A stretch of DNA of 6,153 nucleotides from Anaerolineaceae bacterium (lineage in GTDB: Bacteria > Chloroflexota > Anaerolineae > Anaerolineales > Anaerolineaceae), in contig DNOU01000054.1 in NCBI GenBank assembly GCA_003501835.1, positions 908 to 7,060 of the forward strand, read 5' to 3'. The notes under the pieces were generated by a model, which saw only the letters and a program-made list of their open reading frames with translations, was not told where the DNA came from and did no database searches. Both the position numbers and the translations under genes were made by a program. This document shows, one piece after another, positions 1-5,554 of this stretch; position 1 is the stretch's first letter; each line of letters begins with the position of its first letter.

Positions 1-458
1 GCCAGGATATCCAGGGTTTCCAGATCCACCGCTGTTTCTGGCAGCCACATCCCCTCCGGGTGATGGCCAAAGGTGTGCACAAAATCTGCGATCCCCCATG
101 CCACCTGGATCTTCTTTTCACGCCGCGTCGCCAGCGGCAGGATCGAGTGGTGATAAGGCTGCGCCATGGCGTTCCCTACACCAAAATGCTTGATATTCTC
201 CCTGTCAGCAGCAATAATCTGAGCCAGGGTCTGCGGTTCCTTTGTGCGCATCCACTTTGTGAGGGTGGGCCCCAGGTTGAAGCTGATCTTTTCAAAGTTC
301 CCGATGGCGGCATTGGGGGCATAGCAATCGGCGAAGATCCTGTCGTTCCAGTTGTCATACGGGCTCGCCCCGAGTTCCACTGGAATTTCTCCTGTCAGCG
401 GATCTTCGCGTGAGGGTTGGTAAAAGTGAGCGTGAATGCAAACAGATCGTTGAATCAT
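1..458 (-). CDS. Glycoside hydrolase family 57 / DUF3536-type protein, N-terminal part (runs off the left edge)
   Basis: Reading leftward from the ATG at 458, an open frame continues to base 1 with no stop, giving the first 152 residues of a longer protein. The N-terminus has HAHFYQP (residues 9-15), the form of the GH57 first motif (HQP) used by the DUF3536 subgroup. It is followed by a GEIP/PYDNWN segment, NISFNLGPTL-like text near residues 57-66 (here KISFNLGPTL), GNAMAQPYHH (95-104), and EGMWLPET (135-142), which matches the GH57 second conserved region. The catalytic nucleophile and acid lie further downstream and cannot be seen. Members of this subgroup are large, presumably cytoplasmic enzymes acting on alpha-glucans or related polysaccharides; the substrate here is unknown. 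The upstream neighbour on the same strand (an SDR-like gene) ends 26 nt before this start, so the two are probably co-transcribed. A weak GGTGGA sits 6 nt before the ATG. The plus-strand frame over this region is only its shadow. Confidence 0.88.
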   Translation of the reverse strand, partial: MIQRSVCIHAHFYQPSREDPLTGEIPVELGASPYDNWNDRIFADCYAPNAAIGNFEKISFNLGPTLTKWMRTKEPQTLAQIIAADRENIKHFGVGNAMAQPYHHSILPLATRREKKIQVAWGIADFVHTFGHHPEGMWLPETAVDLETLDIL

Positions 459-484
459 GAATGTTCCACCATAAAATGGGATAT

Positions 485-1375
485 TTACATTTCTGCAAGA
501 TAATCGAGATGAGATTTGAACCGGGCTGGAATGATCCCAAACTCTTTCGGCATGACATCCAGGTTGGTGGTCCGGTCGATCGCCAGCGTATCCAACCAGT
601 AGATTGACATTGGAAAGCGTGGTGAGAGTTGATCCAGCCAAAGCGCTTCGGTTCTCAGATATGCGGGGGAAATTTGAATGATCGGGCGTTTGTGCTTTGA
701 ATACTGCATCACTGCATGAACCACCTCACGATACGAAATGAGTTCGCCCCCCCCAATCGAGATCGTCCGGTTTACCCAGCGGTCGCTTTCCAGTAACATC
801 ATCAGGCTGGCGACCAGATCATCCACAAACAAGGGTTGCAGCAAGGTGGAACCATCCCCGGGAATGGCAAAAATTGGAATCCGCCGCAATAACCGGTAAA
901 TGGGTATGGTGAACTGATCCCCTGCCCCAAAAATGGCATCGGTACGAATGATTGTATAAGGGACCTGGCTGCCAGTGATCCAGCCTTCTGCGATTCCTTT
1001 TGCCCGGAGAGCGGGAAATGCTGAAAGGCGGTCTGCACCGTGGTGGCTGATAAAGATCAGACGTTCGATACCTGCATCCCTTGCACTGCGGGAAATTGCC
1101 GCAGTTCCCTGCACGTCCACAATATTCAGGTTACCCCTGGCTCCCTCTCTCTCCGCGCTGGCAAGGTGAAATATGGTATTGATGCCTTTCATTGATGCGC
1201 GTAACCCGCGTTCATCAGAAAGGCTGCTCACAGCAACCTCAACGGGAATGCCCTTGGGGAGTTTGGGGGAAAATTTGGACGGTCTCAGAAGAATCCGAAC
1301 CTGGTTCCCAGATTCTACAAGACTTCGCACAAGGTTTCTTCCGATGAATCCCGTCCCGCCGGTGACCAAGATCAT
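485..1375 (-). CDS. Atypical short-chain dehydrogenase / NDUFA9-like NAD(P)-binding epimerase-family protein
   Basis: This 296-residue protein starts directly with a Rossmann fold: MILVTGGTGFIG carries the GxxGxxG dinucleotide loop (G6, G9, G12). Typical extended/atypical SDR elements follow: FHLAS near 69-73, LIFISHHGA at 106-114, and IIRTDAIFGAGDQF at 142-155, matching the 'R-ps-iyGpgD' stretch of NDUFA9-like SDRs. IPGDGSTLLQPLFVDDL at 171-187 matches the family's 'G-q-PVyVdDva' motif. The usual YxxxK catalytic pair is incomplete: K126 is present in PALRAK, but the tyrosine position is A122. A redox activity is therefore doubtful, and a nucleotide-binding, structural or quinone/lipid-related role is equally possible, as for NDUFA9 in complex I. 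The start at 1375 is fixed by the Rossmann N-terminus. There is no Shine-Dalgarno sequence ahead of it; see the extended -10 box at 1385-1393. It heads a probable two-gene operon with the GH57-type gene. Confidence 0.87.
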   Translation of the reverse strand: MILVTGGTGFIGRNLVRSLVESGNQVRILLRPSKFSPKLPKGIPVEVAVSSLSDERGLRASMKGINTIFHLASAEREGARGNLNIVDVQGTAAISRSARDAGIERLIFISHHGADRLSAFPALRAKGIAEGWITGSQVPYTIIRTDAIFGAGDQFTIPIYRLLRRIPIFAIPGDGSTLLQPLFVDDLVASLMMLLESDRWVNRTISIGGGELISYREVVHAVMQYSKHKRPIIQISPAYLRTEALWLDQLSPRFPMSIYWLDTLAIDRTTNLDVMPKEFGIIPARFKSHLDYLAEM

Positions 1376-1384
1376 ATGGGGTGA

Positions 1385-1393
1385 ATTATAGCA
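1385..1393 (-). promoter_or_regulatory. Extended -10 promoter element for the SDR-like gene
   Basis: On the minus strand the bases read TGCTATAAT, a perfect TATAAT with an upstream TG (extended -10). No convincing -35 hexamer is found 16-18 bases upstream, which fits an extended -10 promoter. Only nine bases (TCACCCCAT) separate the box from the ATG at 1375, so initiation at the usual distance would leave a leader of about 0-3 nt. Those nine bases contain no Shine-Dalgarno sequence. Confidence 0.55.
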
Positions 1394-1434
1394 GAGGTTC
1401 AGGGTTTAGAGGCGGCCTGATGTGGCATGCTTCT

Positions 1435-1443
1435 TGCTACTTT
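1435..1443 (+). promoter_or_regulatory. Possible extended -10 element for the TIM-barrel/ftsZ operon
   Basis: The bases read TGCTACTTT, a TGN extension followed by TACTTT, which matches four of six positions of TATAAT. There is no clear -35 box. Transcription would begin near 1450 and give a leader of about 25 nt before the ATG at 1475. This is one reason to prefer that start over the ATG at 1427, which would lie upstream of the promoter. The divergent SDR promoter is about 45 bp away on the other strand. The match is modest. Confidence 0.3.
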
Positions 1444-1474
1444 GTTACTACAGTCAACAAGAAGGCAGGCTCCC

Positions 1475-2797
1475 ATGGAAAATCAATTGTTATCGCCTAC
1501 AAATAGGTTTGGTCTCCACTACTTCAATGATACGGTTCATTACACCAATCGCGACCTGGTCGACTGGTTGCCGTTGATGAAAGCCCTTGACATTGCCACA
1601 GTGATCCTCAAATCAGATGCCACCCGGGCAATCCCGGAGCAATTCATCAGCGCCTTGATCGGCGCAGAGATCACCCCGATCATTCACATCTCCCTGCCTT
1701 TGCCTGACGCCCCCTCTCCGGCTGATCTGAAAGCTATTCTGGAAGCGTATGCCCGCTGGGGTGTCCGCAATGTGATCCTTTTCGATAAACCCAATTCTGC
1801 CAATTCCTGGACTTCCTCCTCCTGGGCACAACAGGGTGTGGTTGAACGGTTTCTTGACAAGTACATACCCCTTGCAAATGCGGTGCTGCAGACCGGAATG
1901 ACTCCCATTTTCCCCGCCCTGGAGCCTGGCGGAAGCTATTGGGACCTCGTTTTCCTCAAAACAGCATTGCAGTCGCTCAAGCGCCGAAAACAGCAAGCAC
2001 TGCTTGACCACATGGCATTGGCCGCGTATGCCTTCACCGGGGGGCATCCGTTGGATTGGGGAAGCGGCGGACCATCCAAATGGACGCAAAACCTTCCTTA
2101 CTTCACCCCTGAAAACAGCCAGGACCAGAGGGGGTTCCGCATTTTTGAATGGTACAACCCGCTGATTCAATCAATCCTGCAAAAAAGCCTGCCAATCGTC
2201 CTGCTGGGCGCTGGCATCAGTCATGATCAGACCGGAGGATCGTATCCCGATGAAGCTCACCAGCGATTGGTGTCAGAAATTCTGCGTGAGCTCAGGCATG
2301 CGGATGCCGGTACCAGGAACACCATTCCCGAATTTGTCACCTCATGTAATTTCTACAGACTGGCTGCCGCCAGCGGCTCGCCAGATGAAGAATTCGCCTG
2401 GTTTTATGGCAAAGAACAGCCTCGTCTTGCTGCAGCCACACTGATGAAAGAAACTGAAAAGAAGGCGGCTGCCAAAGATACTGAGACCATTGAAGAATCT
2501 CTTGCCGATGAAGAAGCAGATCCAGCTCACCCCATCCATCATTACCTGCTCCTCCCCTCGTACGAATGGGGTATCTCAGACTGGCACCTGGATGCGATCA
2601 AGCCTTTCGTCAAGAAATATCAGCCAACAGTCGGTTTTTCGGTGGACGAAGCCAGGTTGGCTTCGAAAGTGACCATTGTTGGCGGAGAGCAATCCTTCCC
2701 CAAATCTGTCAGTGAAATGTTGACTGAATCAGGATCTTCTGTAGAACGAATCTCTGGAGATGGTACGACAATTGCAACATTACTGGCAGAGAGGTAA
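1475..2797 (+). CDS. TIM-barrel-like protein with C-terminal CWB2-like half repeat, first gene of the ftsZ operon
   Basis: I do not recognise this 440-residue protein as a named family. Residues 11-250 alternate strands and helices in the manner of a (beta/alpha)8 barrel of the glycoside hydrolase type: FGLHYF (12-17), ATVILKSD (41-48), ITPIIHISLP (66-75), RNVILFDKPNSANSW (98-112), TPIFPALEPGG (143-153), ALAAYAF (181-187), FEWYNP (224-229) and PIVLLGAGI (240-248). Whether it is catalytic cannot be said. Residues 320-350 form a charged, Ala/Glu-rich linker. The C-terminus VTIVGGEQSFPKSVSEML...ERISGDGTTIATLLAE (399-439) resembles the second half of a cell-wall-binding repeat 2. No signal peptide is visible. 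The start at 1475 is chosen because AGAAGG lies 9 nt upstream and the candidate promoter lies just ahead. A start at 1427 would add 16 residues (MLLATLLLQSTRRQAP) that do not form a normal signal peptide. The stop is 3 nt before ftsZ, implying coupled translation and a linked function. Confidence 0.75.
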   Translation: MENQLLSPTNRFGLHYFNDTVHYTNRDLVDWLPLMKALDIATVILKSDATRAIPEQFISALIGAEITPIIHISLPLPDAPSPADLKAILEAYARWGVRNVILFDKPNSANSWTSSSWAQQGVVERFLDKYIPLANAVLQTGMTPIFPALEPGGSYWDLVFLKTALQSLKRRKQQALLDHMALAAYAFTGGHPLDWGSGGPSKWTQNLPYFTPENSQDQRGFRIFEWYNPLIQSILQKSLPIVLLGAGISHDQTGGSYPDEAHQRLVSEILRELRHADAGTRNTIPEFVTSCNFYRLAAASGSPDEEFAWFYGKEQPRLAAATLMKETEKKAAAKDTETIEESLADEEADPAHPIHHYLLLPSYEWGISDWHLDAIKPFVKKYQPTVGFSVDEARLASKVTIVGGEQSFPKSVSEMLTESGSSVERISGDGTTIATLLAER

Positions 2798-2800
2798 CCC

Positions 2801-3961
2801 ATGAACATGTCCATCCCATCCATTCCGAAGCAACACAACTCTGTACTGCCCCACCAGCCCGTACTCAAGGTGATCGGCCTTGGCGGCGGAGGTCAAAATG
2901 CTGTTGACCGGATGATCGAGCTCGGCATGGAAGGTGTTGAATTCATCGTTGCAAACACTGATGCCCAGGTGCTCAAATCCAGTCTCGCTGCCACAAAGAT
3001 CCAACTTGGACCCAAGCTCACCCGTGGTCTGGGAGCTGGCGGCAATCCTGCGGTTGGAGAAGCCGCCGCAGAGGAAAGCTACAAGGAATTGAACGCTGTT
3101 CTGGATGGAGCGGATATGGTCTTTCTCACAGCAGGCATGGGAGGAGGAACCGGGACAGGTGCCATCTCGATTGCAGCCAGGGTTGCCCGCAGCATCGGTG
3201 CAGTGGTGGTGGCGATCGTCACCATGCCGTTCTCATTTGAGATGGGGCGCCGTCAGCGAAATGCCCGTGAAGGTCTGGCGAAATTGCAGCCATTCACTGA
3301 CACATTGATCACCGTACCCAATGACCGGCTGCTTCAAGTCGCTCCCCGCGATCTTCCGCTCGAAATGGCTTTCCGCTTGGCAGACGATGTGCTGCGCCAG
3401 GGAATCCAGGGGATTTCTGAGATGATCACCCAACCAGGTTTGATCAATGTGGATTTTTCCCATGTACGCAACATGATGCTCAACGGCGGTGGCTCCCTTC
3501 TGGCCATCGGCACCGGTGAAGGCGAGAACAAAGCCCGCCAGGCACTTGAAAACGCCCTGCATCATCCGATGCTGGAAACCATCAGCATGGAAAACGCCAC
3601 CGGCATCATTGCCAACTTCACCGGTGACAGCAATCTATCGTTTGTTGAGGTGGCTGAAGCCCTTAATGAACTGCAAAGCAAAACCGGTAATCGGGCAGAA
3701 ATTGTCCCCGGAGTGATCACTGATGACCGCATGGAAGACCGTGCACAGGTGATCCTGGTGATCACTGGCATCGGCGCAACAGGAATCGAAGCTGCCCACC
3801 GCCAGACCCAGACCCCGATCCAAAAAGTACGCCAGGAAGAAGAAACCGCTGCCACCAGCTTTGAAAGATCTGTCAACGAACCGGACGCGGCTCAGGTGGA
3901 GATGGCTGGAGCTTTCGTCGATCTGGATATACCGGCTTTCCTTCGCCGCCGTGTGCATTAG
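2801..3961 (+). CDS. ftsZ: Cell division GTPase FtsZ, with an altered T7 catalytic loop
   Basis: FtsZ is the tubulin-like GTPase that polymerises on the cytoplasmic face of the membrane to form the division ring. Over 386 residues the protein shows VIGLGGGGQNAV (24-35), the nucleotide loop NTD (52-54), LTRGLGAGGNP (73-83), the tubulin signature GMGGGTGTG (112-120), PFSFEMGRR (143-151), VPNDRLL (172-178) and LADDVLRQGIQGISEMI (193-209). A linker of about 45 residues leads to the conserved C-terminal peptide DLDIPAFLRRR (374-384), which binds FtsA/ZipA/SepF-type partners. The T7 loop is odd: LINVDFSHVR (214-223) keeps N216 and D218 but has H221 where E. coli has catalytic D212. Also unusual are Q32 in the first glycine loop and M148 where many FtsZs have Gly. 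The start at 2801 has AGAGGT about 7 nt upstream; the ATG at 2807 is less well spaced. No ftsA or ftsQ is adjacent. It could be the only FtsZ or a second paralogue. Confidence 0.95.
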   Translation: MNMSIPSIPKQHNSVLPHQPVLKVIGLGGGGQNAVDRMIELGMEGVEFIVANTDAQVLKSSLAATKIQLGPKLTRGLGAGGNPAVGEAAAEESYKELNAVLDGADMVFLTAGMGGGTGTGAISIAARVARSIGAVVVAIVTMPFSFEMGRRQRNAREGLAKLQPFTDTLITVPNDRLLQVAPRDLPLEMAFRLADDVLRQGIQGISEMITQPGLINVDFSHVRNMMLNGGGSLLAIGTGEGENKARQALENALHHPMLETISMENATGIIANFTGDSNLSFVEVAEALNELQSKTGNRAEIVPGVITDDRMEDRAQVILVITGIGATGIEAAHRQTQTPIQKVRQEEETAATSFERSVNEPDAAQVEMAGAFVDLDIPAFLRRRVH

Positions 3962-3978
3962 AAATGGTTGGAGTCACC

Positions 3979-4197
3979 ATGGAAGATAAAGCGCTCAATC
4001 AGATTTGTCAGTCTGTATACCGAAAATTTCCGGAATTGAAAGGCGCCCGTCCATCGGTCAAAAGCCAGACTACAGGCAATTACTTGCTGATCTTCTCCGG
4101 AAAAGCCAAAACAGAAGATGGAAAGACCATTGCGCGGACCGTCCGGGTCACCGCTTCTGAAACCGGTAAAATCATAAAAATGTCCACATCACGCTGA
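3979..4197 (+). CDS. Small basic conserved-looking protein, third gene of the ftsZ operon
   Basis: The function is not recognised. The 72-residue product has an N-terminal helix-like part (MEDKALNQICQSVYRKFPEL, 1-20), a short GARPSV turn, and then what look like two or three beta strands: NYLLIFSG (34-41), KTIARTVRVTAS (49-60) and GKIIKMSTSR (63-72). This suggests a small alpha/beta or beta-sheet domain. It is lysine/arginine-rich and has no signal peptide or membrane helix, so it should be cytoplasmic. The start at 3979 is preferred over the in-frame ATG at 3964 because TTGGAG lies 5 nt upstream of it, whereas the 3964 start overlaps that site and is only 2 nt after the ftsZ stop. It lies 17 nt after ftsZ and 10 nt before the next gene, so it is very likely co-expressed with FtsZ. 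An FtsZ accessory role is inference from position only. Confidence 0.75.
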   Translation: MEDKALNQICQSVYRKFPELKGARPSVKSQTTGNYLLIFSGKAKTEDGKTIARTVRVTASETGKIIKMSTSR

Positions 4198-4207
4198 GAG
4201 GTGATTC

Positions 4208-4423
4208 ATGATTGCCAACTTATCTCAAAAGATTGAAATCGGGTTCTGGGACATGGTGATCGTCATGCTCACCAACTCACAATTGATCAGAAAACTCATC
4301 GCCTGGGGAATCCAAACCTACCAAAACGAAGCATTGATGAAAAAGATTGCCCTTGGAGTCGTCATCGCCTGCGGTGGTTTTGCCACCGGAATTCTTGCCT
4401 TCACCATTGCCAGCCTCATTTGA
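4208..4423 (+). CDS. Small tail-anchored membrane protein, last gene of the ftsZ operon
   Basis: This 71-residue protein matches no family I know. Residues 1-45 form a soluble or membrane-associated part with a hydrophobic patch (IGFWDMVIVML, 11-21), then a helix-like stretch (QLIRKLIAWGIQTYQNEAL). Residues 47-71 (from IALGVVIACGGFATG on) form one Gly-rich transmembrane helix that runs to the C-terminus, with a GFATG GxxxG-type pair at 57-61. The two lysines just before the helix (K45, K46) and the lack of a tail after it predict N-in topology, a tail-anchored protein with its N-terminal part in the cytoplasm. GAGAGGTGA overlaps the preceding stop codon and ends 3 nt before the ATG. The strong terminator 37 nt downstream closes the operon. 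Membrane tethering or assembly partner of FtsZ is an attractive but unproven idea. The TM assignment is confident, the role is not. Confidence 0.75.
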   Translation: MIANLSQKIEIGFWDMVIVMLTNSQLIRKLIAWGIQTYQNEALMKKIALGVVIACGGFATGILAFTIASLI

Positions 4424-4460
4424 AATAGAACATTCTCAAAACCCTTATAGAAGGATGTTT

Positions 4461-4492
4461 CGCCCTGGTCAAATATGAACCAGGGCGTTTTT
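4461..4492 (+). terminator. Rho-independent terminator of the ftsZ operon
   Basis: A perfect 9-bp GC-rich stem, CGCCCTGGT (4461-4469) with ACCAGGGCG (4479-4487), encloses a 9-nt loop and is followed at once by TTTTT (4488-4492). It starts 37 nt after the last stop codon of the four-gene cluster and marks its transcriptional end. Confidence 0.93.
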
Positions 4493-4654
4493 CAGCCCAA
4501 TGAATGAACAAAGTGTGAAAGAAATCGGAAATTAATTAAGCAAATAATTTTTTACTTAATGAATATCTTCCAGAAAGCCGTCCAACACATGATTCATGCT
4601 TGTAATTCTTGAGACCCTGGCTGGATAAAATGAAGACTCTTTTTGCATCAACAA

Positions 4655-4684
4655 TTCACGGACTTACGCTATACTTGATATATT
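4655..4684 (+). promoter_or_regulatory. Candidate promoter for the LCP-like gene
   Basis: TGATATATT at 4676-4684 is an extended -10 (TGN plus TATATT, five of six consensus bases). TTCACG at 4655-4660 is a weak -35 at 18 bp spacing. A nearby alternative is TCAACA (4648-4653) with TATACT (4670-4675) at 16 bp. Initiation near 4691 would give a leader of about 50 nt. The rest of the 251-nt gap after the terminator is AT-rich (notably 4531-4560) and includes a short CATGATTCATG palindrome at 4588-4598. I see no gene or RNA in it. Confidence 0.45.
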
Positions 4685-4743
4685 GAATTGCCTGGTGTTT
4701 TTGTCGACAGGGTCATCAGGTTTGGAGAGATTCGCCTGGGCGC

Positions 4744-5445
4744 ATGAAAAAGTTCACCGTCTTCATCGTTATGGTCATCTTTATCGTGTTTGTCTACCTG
4801 GGATACCAGGCGGCTGCCAATCTCAAGACCCAATCGGCAGTGGGCAGTGTTCCAGCGAATGCTGCCACAGCCCTGGCATCCACCCAGCAGAATGTATTGC
4901 TCATCCATGTGGATGATCTGGCTCAGGCAAAGCCCAAGTTAATTTCAGTCTGGGGGTTCTTTGCTTATTACTCCACTCCCAACCAGGTGGTCTTCCTCCC
5001 CCTGCTTCCCTCCTTTGACCCGACGGTTCAGAGCACCATGATGGGCAGGTTCTCGCTGGATAAGAATCGGCAGGTCAGCCGCGATTTCATCACGGCCTTA
5101 CAGCAGAAATTCAACATCAAGGTCACCGGCGTGGTGGTGACTGACAATACCGGGCTTTCCTTTTTTACCAGTCAATTGACAGGTCAAACCGAACCAGTGC
5201 TGGCAGCCCCCGCCGAAACTGATGAACAAAAACGGTTGGTTTTGACGAACGCAACGTTTTTCTTTCAAACCACCTGCACTTCTGTGCTGAACAAATCCGG
5301 AGATGTATTGACCAATCTTGACTGGAAACAACTGGCTCCTGACCACTTCAGCACCACCCTCCCCTTTGAAACGATCATGGTCGACCGCCAAAAGCTCTTC
5401 AGCAGTGACGCGGTCAACCAGTGTGTGGTACTGGGCTTCGAATAA
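4744..5445 (+). CDS. Membrane-anchored extracytoplasmic protein resembling a degenerate LytR-CpsA-Psr (LCP) domain
   Basis: The 233-residue product starts with two lysines and a strongly hydrophobic segment (residues 5-20, then YQAAANLK) with no clear cleavage site, so it is probably an N-terminal anchor with the rest outside the membrane. A spacer rich in Ala/Ser (31-47) leads to QQNVLLIHVDDLAQAKP (48-64), which looks like the LCP opening 'NiLLlGvDdr...kp'. VVFLPLLPSFDP (82-93) sits where LCP enzymes have the 'SIPRD' strand. FITALQQKFNIKVTGVVVTDNTGLSFF (115-141) resembles the LCP 'l.Gv.idgyv.vd..gf..l' stretch. The arginines that bind the lipid-pyrophosphate in LCP enzymes are not visible, so catalysis is unlikely if the relation is real. 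C178 and C227 could form a disulfide. The start at 4744 has only a distant GGAGAG (14 nt upstream), implying modest translation. It appears monocistronic. The LCP link is tentative. Confidence 0.7.
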   Translation: MKKFTVFIVMVIFIVFVYLGYQAAANLKTQSAVGSVPANAATALASTQQNVLLIHVDDLAQAKPKLISVWGFFAYYSTPNQVVFLPLLPSFDPTVQSTMMGRFSLDKNRQVSRDFITALQQKFNIKVTGVVVTDNTGLSFFTSQLTGQTEPVLAAPAETDEQKRLVLTNATFFFQTTCTSVLNKSGDVLTNLDWKQLAPDHFSTTLPFETIMVDRQKLFSSDAVNQCVVLGFE

Positions 5446-5511
5446 GCGTATAAAATCATCTGAATTCTCCCTGCTGCAAAGAAAGTCGTTCCAGATTCAA
5501 ATCACATGATT

Positions 5512-5539
5512 GGGAGCGGCTTTATGGGAGCGGTTTTAT
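5512..5539 (+). repeat. Tandem 14-bp direct repeat upstream of slyD
   Basis: Two head-to-tail 14-mers differ at one base: GGGAGCGGCTTTAT (5512-5525) and GGGAGCGGTTTTAT (5526-5539). The second copy is also the left arm of the hairpin at 5526-5554, and the first copy could pair with the same right arm with one more mismatch. They lie just upstream of the predicted slyD -10 box, a position suited to protein binding. Confidence 0.8.
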
Positions 5540-5554
5540 TTCAAAACCGATCCC
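5526..5554 (+). other. Imperfect 12-bp inverted repeat (hairpin) overlapping the slyD promoter
   Basis: GGGAGCGGTTTT (5526-5537) and AAAACCGATCCC (5543-5554) pair over 12 positions with a single G-A mismatch, around a 5-nt ATTTC loop. No T-tract follows on either strand, so a standard intrinsic terminator for the upstream gene is unlikely. It covers the -35 region and ends 5 bp before the extended -10 box, so it would not be in the slyD mRNA and would more likely act as an operator in DNA. It may instead act as a weak terminator for the upstream transcript. Confidence 0.7.

Noticed and set aside
60..413. Plus-strand open frame of 117 codons at the left end
   Set aside because: The minus strand over the same bases encodes a clear GH57/DUF3536 N-terminus; the plus-strand product has no recognisable features and no ribosome binding site.
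1427..1474. ATG at 1427 as start of the TIM-barrel gene, possibly giving a signal peptide
   Set aside because: The extra 16 residues have no basic N-terminus and only a very short hydrophobic stretch, the ATG lies ahead of the candidate promoter, and the ATG at 1475 has AGAAGG upstream.
1613..2170. Long minus-strand frame of 185 codons inside the TIM-barrel gene
   Set aside because: It is a shadow: the plus strand gives a coherent alpha/beta protein with operon context, while the reverse product is low-complexity and unrecognisable.
3964..3978. ATG at 3964 as start of the 72-residue protein
   Set aside because: The TTGGAG Shine-Dalgarno sequence lies inside this extension and is correctly spaced for the ATG at 3979.
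4531..4560. AT-rich stretch with TTAATTAA and ATTAAG/CTTAAT arms, as an origin or attachment site
   Set aside because: The arms are only six bases, there are no repeated boxes of DnaA type, and no integrase or replication gene is nearby; it is probably just an AT-rich intergenic region.
4588..4598. CATGATTCATG palindrome as an operator
   Set aside because: It is a single short palindrome about 70-90 bp upstream of the promoter candidates, with no second copy or supporting context.
5526..5554. Intrinsic terminator of the LCP-like gene
   Set aside because: The stem is long, but no T-run follows it on either strand and it overlaps a promoter, so an operator or mixed role is more likely.
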